Of a DNA stretch of 35,625 nt, positions 1-8,277 are shown in pieces. This DNA comes from Moorena sp. SIO3I8 (lineage in GTDB: Bacteria > Cyanobacteriota > Cyanobacteriia > Cyanobacteriales > Coleofasciculaceae), in contig NZ_JAAHHW010000070.1 of the NCBI RefSeq assembly GCF_010692325.1, positions 1-35,625 on the forward strand, written 5' to 3'. Under the pieces are notes generated by a model that saw nothing but the letters and a program-made list of their open reading frames with translations, did not search any database and was not told the DNA's origin. The position numbers were made by a program, and so were the translations under genes. Numbering within the stretch: the first letter of the stretch is position 1; the number at the start of each line of letters is the position of its first letter.

Positions 1-2
1 AA

Positions 3-119
3 TTTATTAAGTATGAGTGGATTGAAATTGATGCTTACGAAAACTGGAAAAGCTTTCTTGAATATCTCAAAAAAGTGCTTGACAATTTTGGGGAAGAATA
101 TGTAATTAATTTTGTTTAG
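3..119 (+). CDS. C-terminal 38 residues of an unidentified protein (gene starts before the window)
   Basis: An open frame enters from the left edge and ends at TAG 117-119. The visible residues are rich in acidic and aromatic amino acids (WIEIDAYENWKSFLEY, then a tail ending GEEYVINFV), unlike random AT-rich translation. The other two frames are closed or less protein-like. The final pattern (a Phe-Gly step, then Tyr-x-Ile-Asn-Phe at the stop) vaguely recalls the end of some IS630-type transposases, but that is a weak memory-based resemblance. The accessory, repeat-rich context would suit a transposase. Product unknown. Confidence 0.5.
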   Translation, partial: FIKYEWIEIDAYENWKSFLEYLKKVLDNFGEEYVINFV

Positions 120-448
120 GTGCTTATTACTTTGGACAGCGAACCCAGGGAGCTATACTTTGTGGATTGTTGCTAAGGGCAGGGCAAACCCATCTAAAAT
201 TAATCTAAATTATTTTGACAAATAAGTTATAGTGTGATATAAACTTATCCAAGTTAACTTGAGCACCAAATATGAGATAATGAATTCATCACTAATTTTT
301 AGAAGTTGAGTTGTCTGACAAATGAAAAACGGCGTCTTAATCCAAAGCGCGAGTGGGTGAAACCCCCGTAAGACATAACCGAAGGATGGGGGATACTGGT
401 CTTGATGCACTTAAAATTAGATAAATTAATCACAAAAAATAAAAATAG
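120..448. other. Gene-free spacer with a compact hairpin block
   Basis: No convincing gene is seen; the one minus-strand frame here has no family features. At 334-374 the arms GTCTTA and TAAGAC enclose a short GGGTGAAACCC stem-loop. A GGGGG run at 388-392 could pair alternatively with the CCCCC run at 363-367. Such compact GC-rich folding inside AT-rich DNA is typical of mobile-element ends or structured RNA, but I cannot assign it to a family. The rest is AT-rich and featureless. Confidence 0.4.
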
Positions 449-1388
449 ATGACATTAACAACTGATAGTTTTACCGATGGGTTTTATGATGATTCAGTAG
501 GCACCCTGGAGAGCCTGCAGAAATCGGCAATCGCATACTTATTCTCAGATCCAAGACTACAGATAGTCAAACTCAACGACCAAGAATATATGGATTGCCA
601 AATTGCCTATCGCAGTCAGCAGAACGAACAAGAGATGATGCTTGAAGCCACACTTCAGGCTATAGACGATAAGATGTCTTCACAAGAAGATTACAGCATC
701 CTTAGCATCGGTTGTGGGAGCGGATTGTTTGAGAAACCTTTTTTGGAAAAGCTTCTTTCTCTAAACAAAACTATCCATTTCGTCGGCATTGATCCCAACG
801 AAGCCGAATGTGTAAAAGCACAAGAATGGTGTGATAAAATCAGGATATATCACACCGATAAATTTAATTTTAAAATTAATACTGTTGGATTTGAATCTTT
901 TCAATCACGTCAAGGTTTTGATATCATACTGTTAATTCATTCCCTTTACTACTTTTCTGACATTAAAACCTTATTTCGGAAAGAAAATTTACGAACTTAG
1001 CCGGGAAGGAGGAATGGTAATTTTAGGGGTAGCTAAAAGACAGTTACTGAATGAACCTTTTTACCATGCAACTCAGCGACTATACGGAAAATATCCGTGG
1101 TTTAGCGATGATGTAAAGCAACTCCTAACTGAAAGCAATTTACCGTTTCGTCAAGAAAAAATTGATTTTACAACAAACATTACAAAATGTTTTGACAAAG
1201 AGTCTGAGTTGGGGAAACAGTTACTAAATTTTATAGTTGGTGCCAACACGGAATTTTTTTCACCCTTACAATTGCGATTGCTCCTAGACTACTTTGGCAC
1301 GAGTTCGCAAAAGATGGAGGGGGGAGAAATAATGCTTCCACACTCCGGAATTTTATTTTATATTGAAAAACAAAGGGTATCCGCTTAA
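449..1388 (+). pseudogene. Histamine-N-methyltransferase-like SAM methyltransferase, broken by a +1 frameshift
   Basis: The first frame (449-1000, 183 aa) carries a class I SAM-binding motif (ILSIGCGSGLFEKPFL, about residues 84-99), an acidic loop (FVGIDPNEAE) and the motif IILLIHSLYYFSDIKTLF. The LxxIHSLYYxxDI pattern and overall order resemble animal histamine N-methyltransferase (HNMT), about 290 aa. The frame stops at 998-1000, but the protein clearly continues in another frame (YELSREGGMVILGVAKRQ onward) to 1388. Removing one A from the AAAA run at 984-987 restores RKEIYELSREGG and gives one protein of about 312 aa. I therefore read this as a recent single-base frameshift; a sequencing error in the A run is the alternative. 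The substrate is unknown: the HNMT resemblance shows fold, not histamine specificity. A paralogue follows directly. Confidence 0.75.
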
Positions 1389-1404
1389 AGTGGTAAAACT
1401 CTAA

Positions 1405-1432
1405 CGGGACGGTGGGCCGCTCCACCATCCCG
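1405..1432. terminator. Hairpin between the two methyltransferase genes
   Basis: CGGGA-C-GGTGG (1405-1415) pairs with CCACC-A-TCCCG (1422-1432) around a six-base loop. The single C/A mismatch becomes a G-U pair if transcribed from the minus strand. It starts 16 bases after the first methyltransferase stop, where a terminator would be expected, but there is no clear T-run, so a dispersed repeat is equally possible. Confidence 0.4.
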
Positions 1433-1484
1433 CCTTAAGTTAGTTAGTAGCCAAAATAAAACATATCCTACATCTGAAACAGCC

Positions 1485-2318
1485 ATGAAACAAAACACTG
1501 ACAATCTCAATCCTTCTCAAGACTACTATCAAAAAAGTAATCTAGATCTAGACTCTTGGTTCAAAATTACTTTGATAGATTACGAAGAGCTTGTTAATAG
1601 TCATCGATTTTTAAAAATAATCGATTCATTTGGAAGTGATACGATAAAACTTTTAGATATAGGTTGTGGAACAGGAGTTTTACCAGATTTATTAGATAAA
1701 AAAATTGATAGTGAACTCAAGCTATCATCTGATTTGCTAGATGTTTCAGACTATTGTCTGAATCAATGTAGTTCAGTGTTCAATCAATTAAAACACTTTC
1801 AGGCAAATCAAGGGTTCTTATCTTCTACAGAAACTATTGAAACAGCAATTCCCAAAAGTAGCTACTACGATCTTATTTGGGCAATTCATTCATTTTATAC
1901 TGTAGACATTAATAAAATTCAGGATATCCTACAGCATATTAGGACATTGCTCAAACCCAGTGGTATTTTTTTGATGTATCAAGCAAGTTCAGATTCTTGT
2001 TACCATCAATTATATAATTTTTATCTAAAAAAATACGAACAGCCGAATAACTATAGAAGATTTATAACAGCAGAAGATATCCAATAAAACTTAGATTTAC
2101 TCGAATTGCAGTACGATGTGATCGATTTTGATTATAACCATGAAATTGATTGTGAATATCGAGATTTGCTAGAAGCTTATTTAAAACAATGTATCCTTAA
2201 TAATTCTGTTGATGTACTTTCCTTATTTAAAGAAAAATTATTACAGTATTTGAATCCAAAAACTAATCAATTTAGCTTTAAGCAAAAAACAAAACTGATA
2301 ATTGTTAAAAAACACTAA
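1485..2318 (+). pseudogene. Second HNMT-like SAM methyltransferase, interrupted by an in-frame TAA
   Basis: From ATG 1485 a 200-residue frame shows the SAM-binding motif LLDIGCGTGVLPDLL and a post-motif block DLIWAIHSFYTVDINKI that parallels IHSLYYFSDI in the preceding gene. TAA at 2085-2087 stops it, but the same frame stays open for 76 more codons to 2318. That continuation (NLDLLELQYDVIDFDYNHEI onward) looks like the missing C-terminal region, so the full product would be about 277 aa, near the usual HNMT length. The two genes are tandem paralogues with low mutual identity, so the duplication is old while each lesion looks recent. Alternatives are stop-codon readthrough, reinitiation at TTG 2106, or a base-call error. 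Substrate unknown. Confidence 0.7.
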
Positions 2319-2582
2319 TTCAATAACTAACCATTCACGAACATCATTAACAATAGGTAAATAGCTAAAAACATCATAGTAGAGATATGAAAAAAATTTT
2401 TAATTTATGTTTTGAGGTAGAATTTTTTATAAACGTTGATCCCCCCTACCAAAAAGTCTGGAATTATCTCCCCTGTAGCTTCTCTGGGGAAGATCACCAT
2501 GAAGTTGTCTAAATAACTTATAGGATAACGTTAAGTAGAAAAGCCAACTTTTAAAACCAAGTTTGAAAACCAAAGATAAGTC

Positions 2583-2927
2583 ATGAGACCAACTCCTATC
2601 CCTCCAAAGCCAGGTCAAGAATCGGTTTGGGATTACCCCCGTCCCGCCCGATGGGAAGACATCAATAAACATATTAAGGTAATCTTTAATGGCATTGTTC
2701 TCGCAGAAACCCACAGACCTAAGCGAGTTTTGGAAACCAGTCATCCTCCGACTTATTACATTCCACCAGAAGATATCAAACTAGAATATCTGACAGAGAC
2801 ACCCCATAAAACCTTTTGCGAATGGAAAGGCAGGTGTTCGTATTACAATGTCTCGTTAGGTGAAAAACAAGCAACTCATGGAGCTTGGCGCTACCCCGAG
2901 CCAACCCCTGACTTTGTTTCCATCTGA
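2583..2927 (+). pseudogene. 5' part of a DUF427 gene, cut by the IscB element
   Basis: The 114 codons encode most of a DUF427 domain: WDYPRPARWE near the start, the strand VIFNGIVLAETHRPKRVLET, then PPTYYIPPEDI, FCEWKGRCSYYNV and AWRYPEPTPDF. The stop TGA 2925-2927 is supplied by inserted DNA. The remaining conserved part of the domain lies 1.6 kb downstream at 4553-4705. Without the insert, codon ATC/ATT (Ile) would join AAA GAA TAC in frame, giving a normal-looking protein of about 164 aa. DUF427 proteins are small, widespread and of unsettled function. The truncated product lacks the C-terminal motif and is probably non-functional. No strong ribosome-binding site precedes ATG 2583. Confidence 0.88.
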
Positions 2928-2930
2928 GAT

Positions 2931-2986
2931 GCGGCAAGGGGACTCCCGTTATACCCGGCACGGGTTAGCGGGAGGGGAATTGCCGC
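2931..2986. repeat. Subterminal hairpin at the iscB 3' end of the element
   Basis: Nested arms are visible: GCGGCAA (2931-2937) with TTGCCGC (2980-2986), CTCCCG (2943-2948) with CGGGAG (2969-2974), and CCCG (2954-2957) with CGGG (2961-2964) around GCA. The layout CTCCCG-TTATA-stem-TTAGCGG resembles the hairpin at 4511-4539 and the element at 31111-31199. It is probably the second transposon end; a terminator role for iscB is also possible. Confidence 0.65.
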
Positions 2987-3021
2987 CAACAAGTAAACTA
3001 CCCGATAGGGTATCCTTATTT

Positions 3022-4305
3022 TCAAGATTGATATTCATAGCCGTCAGCCTTGTGAATAGTTTTCAAGTATTTGGGATGTACGTCAAATTTTTGAGTTGGT
3101 AGTTGAAGGGTAAAGCTAGGTCTAAAGCGAATTGCAATACGTCCGACATATTGACCAGCAAACTTACCTTTGATGACATCAGCTTTAACAATATCACCTG
3201 TTTGAAAACCCTGAAAAAACTTAGCTTTTGGAGCGTGAGCTTTCGGAAACCCATATTTGTTAGGACGACAACGCTGCCTAGTTCCGTGTCCTTTAGCTGC
3301 AATTAACAGCGGTTTTATTCCCCTGATAAGTAGCCGCTCAGGTGTTGATTTACCAACACAAGAAGCATCAGTCCAATGGTGTTTTTCAATCATTCTGACC
3401 TTACGGTTAAATTTGGTCAGTCCCCCAGAACCTACTTCTACAGGTAACCCTGTTTCTTGAAGTCTTCTATACAATTCCCATCGGGTAGTATTAACCGCAG
3501 TCGCGTCTTTAAGTGAAGTCTTGGTTTTCCCCTTAATTTTCTTCAATAGTTCAGGCTTTTTACTTAAAAAATCTTCTACATATTTGTTACCTTTTTTCTG
3601 ATTACAAGGTCTACAAGCTAAGGTGAGATTGCTTACTCTGTTAGAACCTCCTTTTGATTTGGGGACAATGTGTTCTATTTCCAATGGGGTGTTTTCAGCG
3701 TTGCAGTAGACACATTTTCTCCCCCATTTGGCAAGCAAGTATTCCTTGACCTCAAAGCCGAATAACTCACCGCGTTGATATTCAACCTCGCTAATTTCAG
3801 GGTTTTGCATTTGCTGCAAATCAAACCTGACTAACTCTTGAGAAATAGCGCTAATCGGACAGACTTTTCTAATTCGTTTCACCCAAGTCTCAATATTGTT
3901 AATTCTGCTTTCAAGAGATGGGGGTAACCATCCTTGTCTACGAGTTCTGTTCAAAAAACGAGGTTTGCGATATCGAGTCTTACGGTTGCGTCTACCTCTC
4001 CTTAATGCCCTGCGAGAGTCTAGAGAATTCTTAATCTGTTGTCCCCTGTGAGATATTTCTAAGGCGCTTGTGACACGTCCTGTTTCTTCTTGAACAATAG
4101 CCATCCCGCTTGTTTTACTACCAGGGTCTATCTTTAAACGATGTGAATGAGTGACAGATTTTTCTAAAATCCTGTCTTTTAATACAATTGTAAATGGGTA
4201 CCGTTTAAATACTTTAGCCCTTCCCATGTTCAATAGCTCTCTTGCTCGTGCCGGATGGCATGGATCAAGAGGTTTCAAGTTTTTGTCTAGTACGAAAACT
4301 CGCAT
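3022..4305 (-). CDS. iscB: IscB, RNA-guided RuvC/HNH endonuclease
   Basis: The 427-residue product has the IscB domain order. An N-terminal PLMP-type domain (residues 1-45, motif KPLDPCHPAR, so PLDP replaces PLMP) comes first. RuvC-I follows (LKIDPGSKTSGMAI, Asp60), then an arginine-rich bridge helix (about 98-120), RuvC-II (SQELVRFD, Glu157), an HNH domain with zinc-type cysteines 198/201/231/234 and catalytic-type EIEHIVPKSKGG (His212), and RuvC-III (KHHWTDA, Asp313). All expected catalytic residues are present, so the nuclease may be active. Known relatives use an omega RNA to cleave DNA beside a short target-adjacent motif. I chose ATG 4305 because GAAAGGAGAG lies just upstream; the 22-codon extension to 4371 lacks family similarity and falls in the RNA region. 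An HNH-only homing enzyme or TnpB is excluded by the combined RuvC and HNH layout. Confidence 0.96.
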   Translation of the reverse strand: MRVFVLDKNLKPLDPCHPARARELLNMGRAKVFKRYPFTIVLKDRILEKSVTHSHRLKIDPGSKTSGMAIVQEETGRVTSALEISHRGQQIKNSLDSRRALRRGRRNRKTRYRKPRFLNRTRRQGWLPPSLESRINNIETWVKRIRKVCPISAISQELVRFDLQQMQNPEISEVEYQRGELFGFEVKEYLLAKWGRKCVYCNAENTPLEIEHIVPKSKGGSNRVSNLTLACRPCNQKKGNKYVEDFLSKKPELLKKIKGKTKTSLKDATAVNTTRWELYRRLQETGLPVEVGSGGLTKFNRKVRMIEKHHWTDASCVGKSTPERLLIRGIKPLLIAAKGHGTRQRCRPNKYGFPKAHAPKAKFFQGFQTGDIVKADVIKGKFAGQYVGRIAIRFRPSFTLQLPTQKFDVHPKYLKTIHKADGYEYQS

Positions 4306-4551
4306 TACTTTGAGTCTCTCCTTTCGGGTAAAGTTGGCCTCGACAATGTTATTTGAACTTGTTATGTACAACTCACTGGCTTAACTCGTTACACCTGTTT
4401 AAAGCTGTACGAAAGAGCTGAAAACTGGCACGCATTATCAGGTTTCATAATTCAAATAACGTAGGTTTCTCACGAACCTTAGTCTGGTCAAGTTAGAGCT
4501 TAAAACAAGCTCCCGCTATAGTTCGTTAGAACTTAGCGGCGAGTTCTTGAC
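4306..4551 (-). ncRNA. Putative HEARO / omega RNA of IscB
   Basis: This gene-free stretch directly upstream of iscB is where HEARO (HNH Endonuclease-Associated RNA and ORF) RNAs lie. Read on the minus strand, stems are visible: GTCAAG with CTTGAC (arms at 4546-4551 and 4487-4492), enclosing CCGCTA/TAGCGG (4534-4539 with 4513-4518) and GTTC/GAAC (4529-4532 with 4521-4524). A further AGGTT/AACCT hairpin occupies 4463-4479. The outer stem starts at the insertion edge, so bases 4552 upward (DUF427 sequence) would be the guide. The 3' limit is approximate because these RNAs can run to or into the iscB start. Assignment rests on position and fold, not on a covariance search. Confidence 0.8.
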
Positions 4552-4552
4552 T

Positions 4553-4705
4553 AAAGAATACTATGGCTTCTCTGCTCGTCTGATGGATGCCTGCTATGTA
4601 GATGATGAGTTAGTCACTCCCCAGCCTGGTGAATTTTATGGTGGCTGGATCACTAAGGATATTGTTGGACCTTTCAAGGGAGAACCAGGAACAATGGGTT
4701 GGTAG
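4553..4705 (+). pseudogene. 3' part of the split DUF427 gene
   Basis: Fifty codons plus TAG translate as KEYYGFSARLMDACYVDDEL, then VTPQPGEFYGGWITKDIVGP and a GTMGW ending. The run DACYVD, PQPG, FYGGWIT, VGPFKG is the conserved C-terminal half of DUF427 proteins and follows exactly from the 5' part at 2583-2924. There is no start codon or ribosome-binding site at the junction, so this fragment is unlikely to be translated alone. Its first bases are also the predicted guide source of the adjoining HEARO RNA. Confidence 0.88.
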
Positions 4706-4834
4706 ACGGGTTGGTAGATTGGGTAAATAGTGGTTTACTTTTGAGAGCTGTCGAGGGGGACGATTACTTGCCCCCTCTCCCAATTAGATCTGGTAGATCT
4801 GGACTTGCCGGTTGCCCTTATAACCTGAATAAAT

Positions 4835-5998
4835 TTACAACAACCCAGCAAAATGTAGCGGTCCAGTGCCACTAATCAACTCCAACAGTAAAGCAATAAA
4901 CCCAATCATAGCCAGACGACCATTCCAAACTTCTGCTGCTGTAGTCATACCCCACTCCCAGCGCTCGGGAGGGTAAATTTTGACTGTCTCTGGGGGACGA
5001 ATCACTTCGGAGAGTTCACGGCTGGGTGATTCGAGAGCCTCAACTACCAAATTGGTCAAAGACTCAATAAATAGGGGATGGGTATTGAGGGCTGGTACCC
5101 GCTCAAAGTGCTTAATCCCTGATTCTTCTGCTATTTCTCGATACTCAATGTCGATTTCTTGGAGGGTTTCGATATGTTCTGAGACAAAACTAATCGGGAC
5201 TACCAGCAAATCTTGAGTATTCTTAGCTCCGAGTTCTTGCAACGCATCCTCGGTGTAAGGTTGGAGCCATTCTACCGGACCAACCCGACTTTGATAGGCC
5301 AGAGTATGGGGATTGGGGCGGTTGAGGGTTTTCATAATTAAGGAAGTGCAATCCTCAATTTCTTGCTGGTAGGGGTCTCCAGCTTCTGTGACATAGCTGA
5401 TGGGTACACCGTGAGCACTGAAGAAGATATGGACTTGATCAGGATTAGAAAACTTATCGAGTTCCTGAGCAATTAAATCAGCCATGGCTTGTAGGTATTG
5501 TGGCTGCTGGTACCAGGAGGGAATGACTGTGTGTTCAATCTTGCTCAGGTCTGGGTCTTCTTTCCACAGACTTTCTAGCAGACGGAAGCTAGAACCACTG
5601 GTGCTGATGGAAAACTGGGGATAAAGCGGTAAAATAACTAAGCGTTCGATACCATCGGCTTTGATAGTTGCGATCGCTTCTTCAGTGAAAGGATGCCAGT
5701 AACGCATTCCTACATAGACACTGACCTCTTGCCCTTTTGTTTGCAAATGTTCCTGGAGGGCTTGAGCCTGGGCGTCTGTAATCTTCCGTAGAGGGGAACC
5801 ACCACCAATTTGCTTGTAGTTCTCCTGGGAGATCTTAGCACGCTTAGTGGAGATTAGCCAAGCCAGGGGTTTTTGCAGCCACGGAAAAGGCAGGCGAATA
5901 ATTTCCGGGTCAGAAAACAGGTTGAATAGAAAGGGACGAACATCCTTTAACTGATCTGGCCCACCTAGATTAAGCAATAATACCCCAACACGACCCAT
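4835..5998 (-). CDS. hemH: Ferrochelatase with C-terminal chlorophyll-binding-like helix
   Basis: HemH inserts ferrous iron into protoporphyrin IX, the last step of haem synthesis. The 387-residue product starts [15 protein letters not shown] and carries [15 protein letters not shown] and [15 protein letters not shown], which includes the conserved active-site histidine. The C-terminal tail ([20 protein letters not shown], then a hydrophobic helix) is the single-helix CAB/HLIP-like domain typical of cyanobacterial and plastid enzymes. It should anchor the enzyme at thylakoids near chlorophyll proteins. ATG 5998 is preferred over GTG 6007 because the family begins at MGRVGV and GGAAG lies too close to the GTG. 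The gene is divergent from the methyltransferase at 6106. Confidence 0.97.
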   Translation of the reverse strand: MGRVGVLLLNLGGPDQLKDVRPFLFNLFSDPEIIRLPFPWLQKPLAWLISTKRAKISQENYKQIGGGSPLRKITDAQAQALQEHLQTKGQEVSVYVGMRYWHPFTEEAIATIKADGIERLVILPLYPQFSISTSGSSFRLLESLWKEDPDLSKIEHTVIPSWYQQPQYLQAMADLIAQELDKFSNPDQVHIFFSAHGVPISYVTEAGDPYQQEIEDCTSLIMKTLNRPNPHTLAYQSRVGPVEWLQPYTEDALQELGAKNTQDLLVVPISFVSEHIETLQEIDIEYREIAEESGIKHFERVPALNTHPLFIESLTNLVVEALESPSRELSEVIRPPETVKIYPPERWEWGMTTAAEVWNGRLAMIGFIALLLELISGTGPLHFAGLL

Positions 5999-6105
5999 AG
6001 TTAACACAGCTTCCCATAACTTTCATATTTGTTACTCATTTTAACAATATATTTTTTAACTTAAATTTGCAACAAGAAACACAGATCTTTACTAAGGAGT
6101 GAGTA

Positions 6106-6732
6106 GTGGCAACAGTTCTTAGAGCTTGGAGTTATCAGTACCAATGGCTGTATGATAGTATTTCCCGGATCGCGGCTTTGAGCGTAGGTGGAGAGAGACG
6201 ATTCCGCCAGCTACCGTTACAGGGCTTAACAATTCATTCAGGAACCAAAGTGCTAGATCTATGTTGCGGCAGTGGTCAGGCCACCCAGTTCTTGGTGGAA
6301 TTGTCTGAGCATGTCACAGGCTTAGATATTTCTCCACTATCCCTAGAGCGAGCACAACGGAATGTTCCCCAAGCCAACTATGTAGAGGGTTTGGCTGAAC
6401 AGATGCCCTTTCCAGATGCTCAATTTGATATAGTTCACACCAGCGCCGCACTCCATGAAATGACCCCTGAGGTGTTGCAGCAGATTATTCAGGAGGTTCA
6501 CCGGGTGCTTAAACCAGGAGGAGTGTTTACCCTGGTGGATTTGCACAAGCCAACTAATGTTTTGTTTTGGCCAGGGTTAGCGGTATTTATGTGGTTGTTT
6601 GAGACCGAGACAGCTTGGCAATTACTAGAGACTGACTTGGTCAAGGGGCTTGAGCAAGTGGGGTTTAAGGTATGCGATCGCTCTTTGCACGCAGGTGGTA
6701 GTTTACAGGTGATTCAGGTGACGAAAGCGTAA
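6106..6732 (+). CDS. UbiE-like class I SAM-dependent methyltransferase
   Basis: The 208-residue protein has motif I VLDLCCGSGQATQFL (about residues 49-63), motif II GLDISPLSLERAQ, motif III-like FPDAQFDIVHTSAALHEM and the post-motif HRVLKPGGVFTLVD. This is the methyltransferase-11/UbiE arrangement. A hydrophobic stretch, LFWPGLAVFMWLF (about 151-163), could touch membranes, so a lipid or quinone substrate is possible but unproven. The start is GTG 6106, supported by AAGGAG at 6094-6099 with normal spacing. It is divergent from hemH with about 107 bases between starts, so the two share a promoter region. The exact substrate cannot be read from sequence. Confidence 0.85.
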   Translation: MATVLRAWSYQYQWLYDSISRIAALSVGGERRFRQLPLQGLTIHSGTKVLDLCCGSGQATQFLVELSEHVTGLDISPLSLERAQRNVPQANYVEGLAEQMPFPDAQFDIVHTSAALHEMTPEVLQQIIQEVHRVLKPGGVFTLVDLHKPTNVLFWPGLAVFMWLFETETAWQLLETDLVKGLEQVGFKVCDRSLHAGGSLQVIQVTKA

Positions 6733-6782
6733 AGGCCGACAGTAACCAAAAAACCTACCCGAAGGGAAGGCCAAGGGCGAAC

Positions 6783-6880
6783 AACCTTCAACCTTTAACC
6801 TTCAACCTTTAACCTTCAACCTTTAACCTTCAACCTTTAACCTTCAACCTTCAACCTTTAACCTTCAACCTTTAACCTCC
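6783..6880. repeat. Heptanucleotide tandem repeat array (AACCTTY)
   Basis: Thirteen perfect 7-base units, AACCTTC or AACCTTT, mostly alternate, followed by one degenerate AACCTCC. This is the style of cyanobacterial short tandemly repeated repetitive (STRR) sequences. It lies between the convergent methyltransferase and msrP genes. Related units occur at 21323-21419 and inside glsF. Confidence 0.97.
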
Positions 6881-6918
6881 CCTGCACCCAACGCCAAAGG
6901 CTAACAACCAAATAACCT

Positions 6919-7908
6919 TCAACTATATAATCCACCTACATATTCCCCATAACCGTTGTAAGGTAGGGTGGGTCGTCTGTCCCAGGATAAGTTTGGACCG
7001 CTACTGATGAATTTTTCTGTAGCTTGTGACCATCTGGGGTGAGGCTTATTGGGGTTAACATTTGCCTCAAAGTCATATTCATAGGAATTAATAGTATTCC
7101 AGTAAGTAGCTGGCTGGTTAGCTAAAAACTCCACTTTGACTATAGATTTTGCTCCTTTAAAACCATATTTCCAGGGCACTACCATGCGAATAGGAGCACC
7201 ATGCTGCTTGGGTAATAGATGACCGTAAATGCCAATAGCAAAAAATGCTAGTTCGTTAGCCATTTCCTCAACACGTAAACCTTCCGTATAAGGCCAAGGT
7301 AAGGAACCAAGGTGTATGCCTGGACCAATAGTAATTTTGCGGTCATAATAGGAGGTAAATCGCACAAATTTAGCCTCTGAAGTAGGTTCTACTGCTTTGA
7401 TCAGCGCTTTCATCGGAAATCCGATCCAGGGTAGCACCATTGACCACGCCTCTACACAGCGGAAGCGATAGATCCGCTCTTCGATCGGAAATTTAGTTTG
7501 GAGATCATCTAGGTCATAGGTTTGGGGATTTTTGACTAATCCGGTTACCTCTACCTTCCAGTCTTTGGTTGGTAAATTTTGCGCTGCTTGCCAGATCGAT
7601 TTACTGCCGCCAAATTCATAAAAATTGTTGTACTGTCCAGCGAGCTCCTGATCAGTGATGGGTCTGTCAACACTGGCAAAAGCTGGATTGGTTGCTAAGG
7701 ATTTGAACTTGGGTTGATTTAGGGTTTCCACAAAAGCTTTGTCTGAGGCAGAAGAGGAAGCTTGACAACCAAGAATTGAGAGCATTCCAGTGCCTAGGCT
7801 GGCACCAACTAAATTTTTGAGAAAGCGACGTCGGTTAAAATAAGCCGTTTCTGAGGTGACTTGTTGCTCTGGCAGTTCCCAGGACTTTGGTACACGAATG
7901 ATGGTCAT
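6919..7908 (-). CDS. msrP: MsrP-type molybdopterin protein-methionine-sulfoxide reductase, catalytic subunit
   Basis: MsrP (YedY) repairs oxidised methionines in exported proteins using a molybdenum cofactor. The 329-residue product has a twin-arginine signal, NRRRFLKNL (about residues 25-33), followed by a hydrophobic stretch. The sulfite-oxidase-like fold shows the molybdenum-ligand cysteine in RFRCVEAWSMVLPWIGFP (Cys151). Further family motifs are HLGSLPWPYTEGLR, LLPKQHGAPIRMVVPWKYGFKGAKSIV and a C-terminal WSQATEK. Export by the Tat system to the periplasm is expected. Its usual membrane partner MsrQ is not adjacent, so the electron donor must be elsewhere or different. ATG 7908 has only a weak ribosome-binding site. 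Confidence 0.93.
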   Translation of the reverse strand: MTIIRVPKSWELPEQQVTSETAYFNRRRFLKNLVGASLGTGMLSILGCQASSSASDKAFVETLNQPKFKSLATNPAFASVDRPITDQELAGQYNNFYEFGGSKSIWQAAQNLPTKDWKVEVTGLVKNPQTYDLDDLQTKFPIEERIYRFRCVEAWSMVLPWIGFPMKALIKAVEPTSEAKFVRFTSYYDRKITIGPGIHLGSLPWPYTEGLRVEEMANELAFFAIGIYGHLLPKQHGAPIRMVVPWKYGFKGAKSIVKVEFLANQPATYWNTINSYEYDFEANVNPNKPHPRWSQATEKFISSGPNLSWDRRPTLPYNGYGEYVGGLYS

Positions 7909-8277
7909 AAAGTAAGTGATATTGTTGACGGTGAGCTTTTAGCAGTCAGCCTAAACAGGCTAGTCGAGCTTATAGCTGGCAAGGGTAGCTTTTCAAGTAG
8001 TGCCTTGACTGATAGCGTGGGTTAAAACCTTAAGGTAAGCATTCAGCTATCATCCGCGTAGCGTGACCATAGGCCAAGGCCAAAGCTTACCTCTTTTATT
8101 GAAAAGCTGATAGCTGATAGCTGATAGCTTAAGTTATGCTTGTACAAAGTTATAGTTAAAATTACTACCGCTTATTTTTTTTATAAGGATGTATTCGGAT
8201 GCCAGATTAATGTCAAGACTACTAAAATAAAAATAAATAAATAAAATAAGGTAAATAAAAAAACCAGGAGAAAGCTG
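7909..8277. other. Spacer between divergent msrP and a secreted-protein gene, with dispersed repeats
   Basis: No gene is seen. It should contain promoters for both flanking divergent genes, but none is distinctive. About 8040-8130 holds a repeat unit (AAGCTTACCTCTTTTATTG followed by GCTGATA repeats) whose inverted copy lies at 29991-30040. The last 60 bases before 8278 are AT-rich, with AGGAG at 8266-8270 as ribosome-binding site. Confidence 0.6.

Larger units (their letters stand above)
2925..4552 (-). mobile_element. IscB-type (ISC) insertion element inside the DUF427 gene
   Basis: The edges are inferred from the host gene: reading frame FVSI ends at 2924 and resumes as KEYYGF at 4553. The ambiguity is about one base on each side because either junction restores Ile. 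Contents on the minus strand, in order, are a putative HEARO/omega RNA (4551 to about 4306), iscB (4305-3022) and an end hairpin (2931-2986). There is no TnpA-type transposase, so movement would need a Y1 transposase in trans, as known for IS200/IS605-related elements that carry only an accessory nuclease. No target-site duplication is apparent, consistent with that family. Subterminal hairpins at both edges fit too. Confidence 0.85.

Noticed and set aside
210-410. 66-codon minus-strand frame at the left edge
   Set aside because: Covers the hairpin block and AT-rich spacer; no start signal and no domain.
4306-4371. 22-residue N-terminal extension of IscB
   Set aside because: Not family-like, lies in the RNA region, and a good ribosome site points to ATG 4305.
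6783-6880. Possible CRISPR array
   Set aside because: Units are seven bases with no spacers; it is a heptanucleotide tandem repeat, and no cas gene is present.
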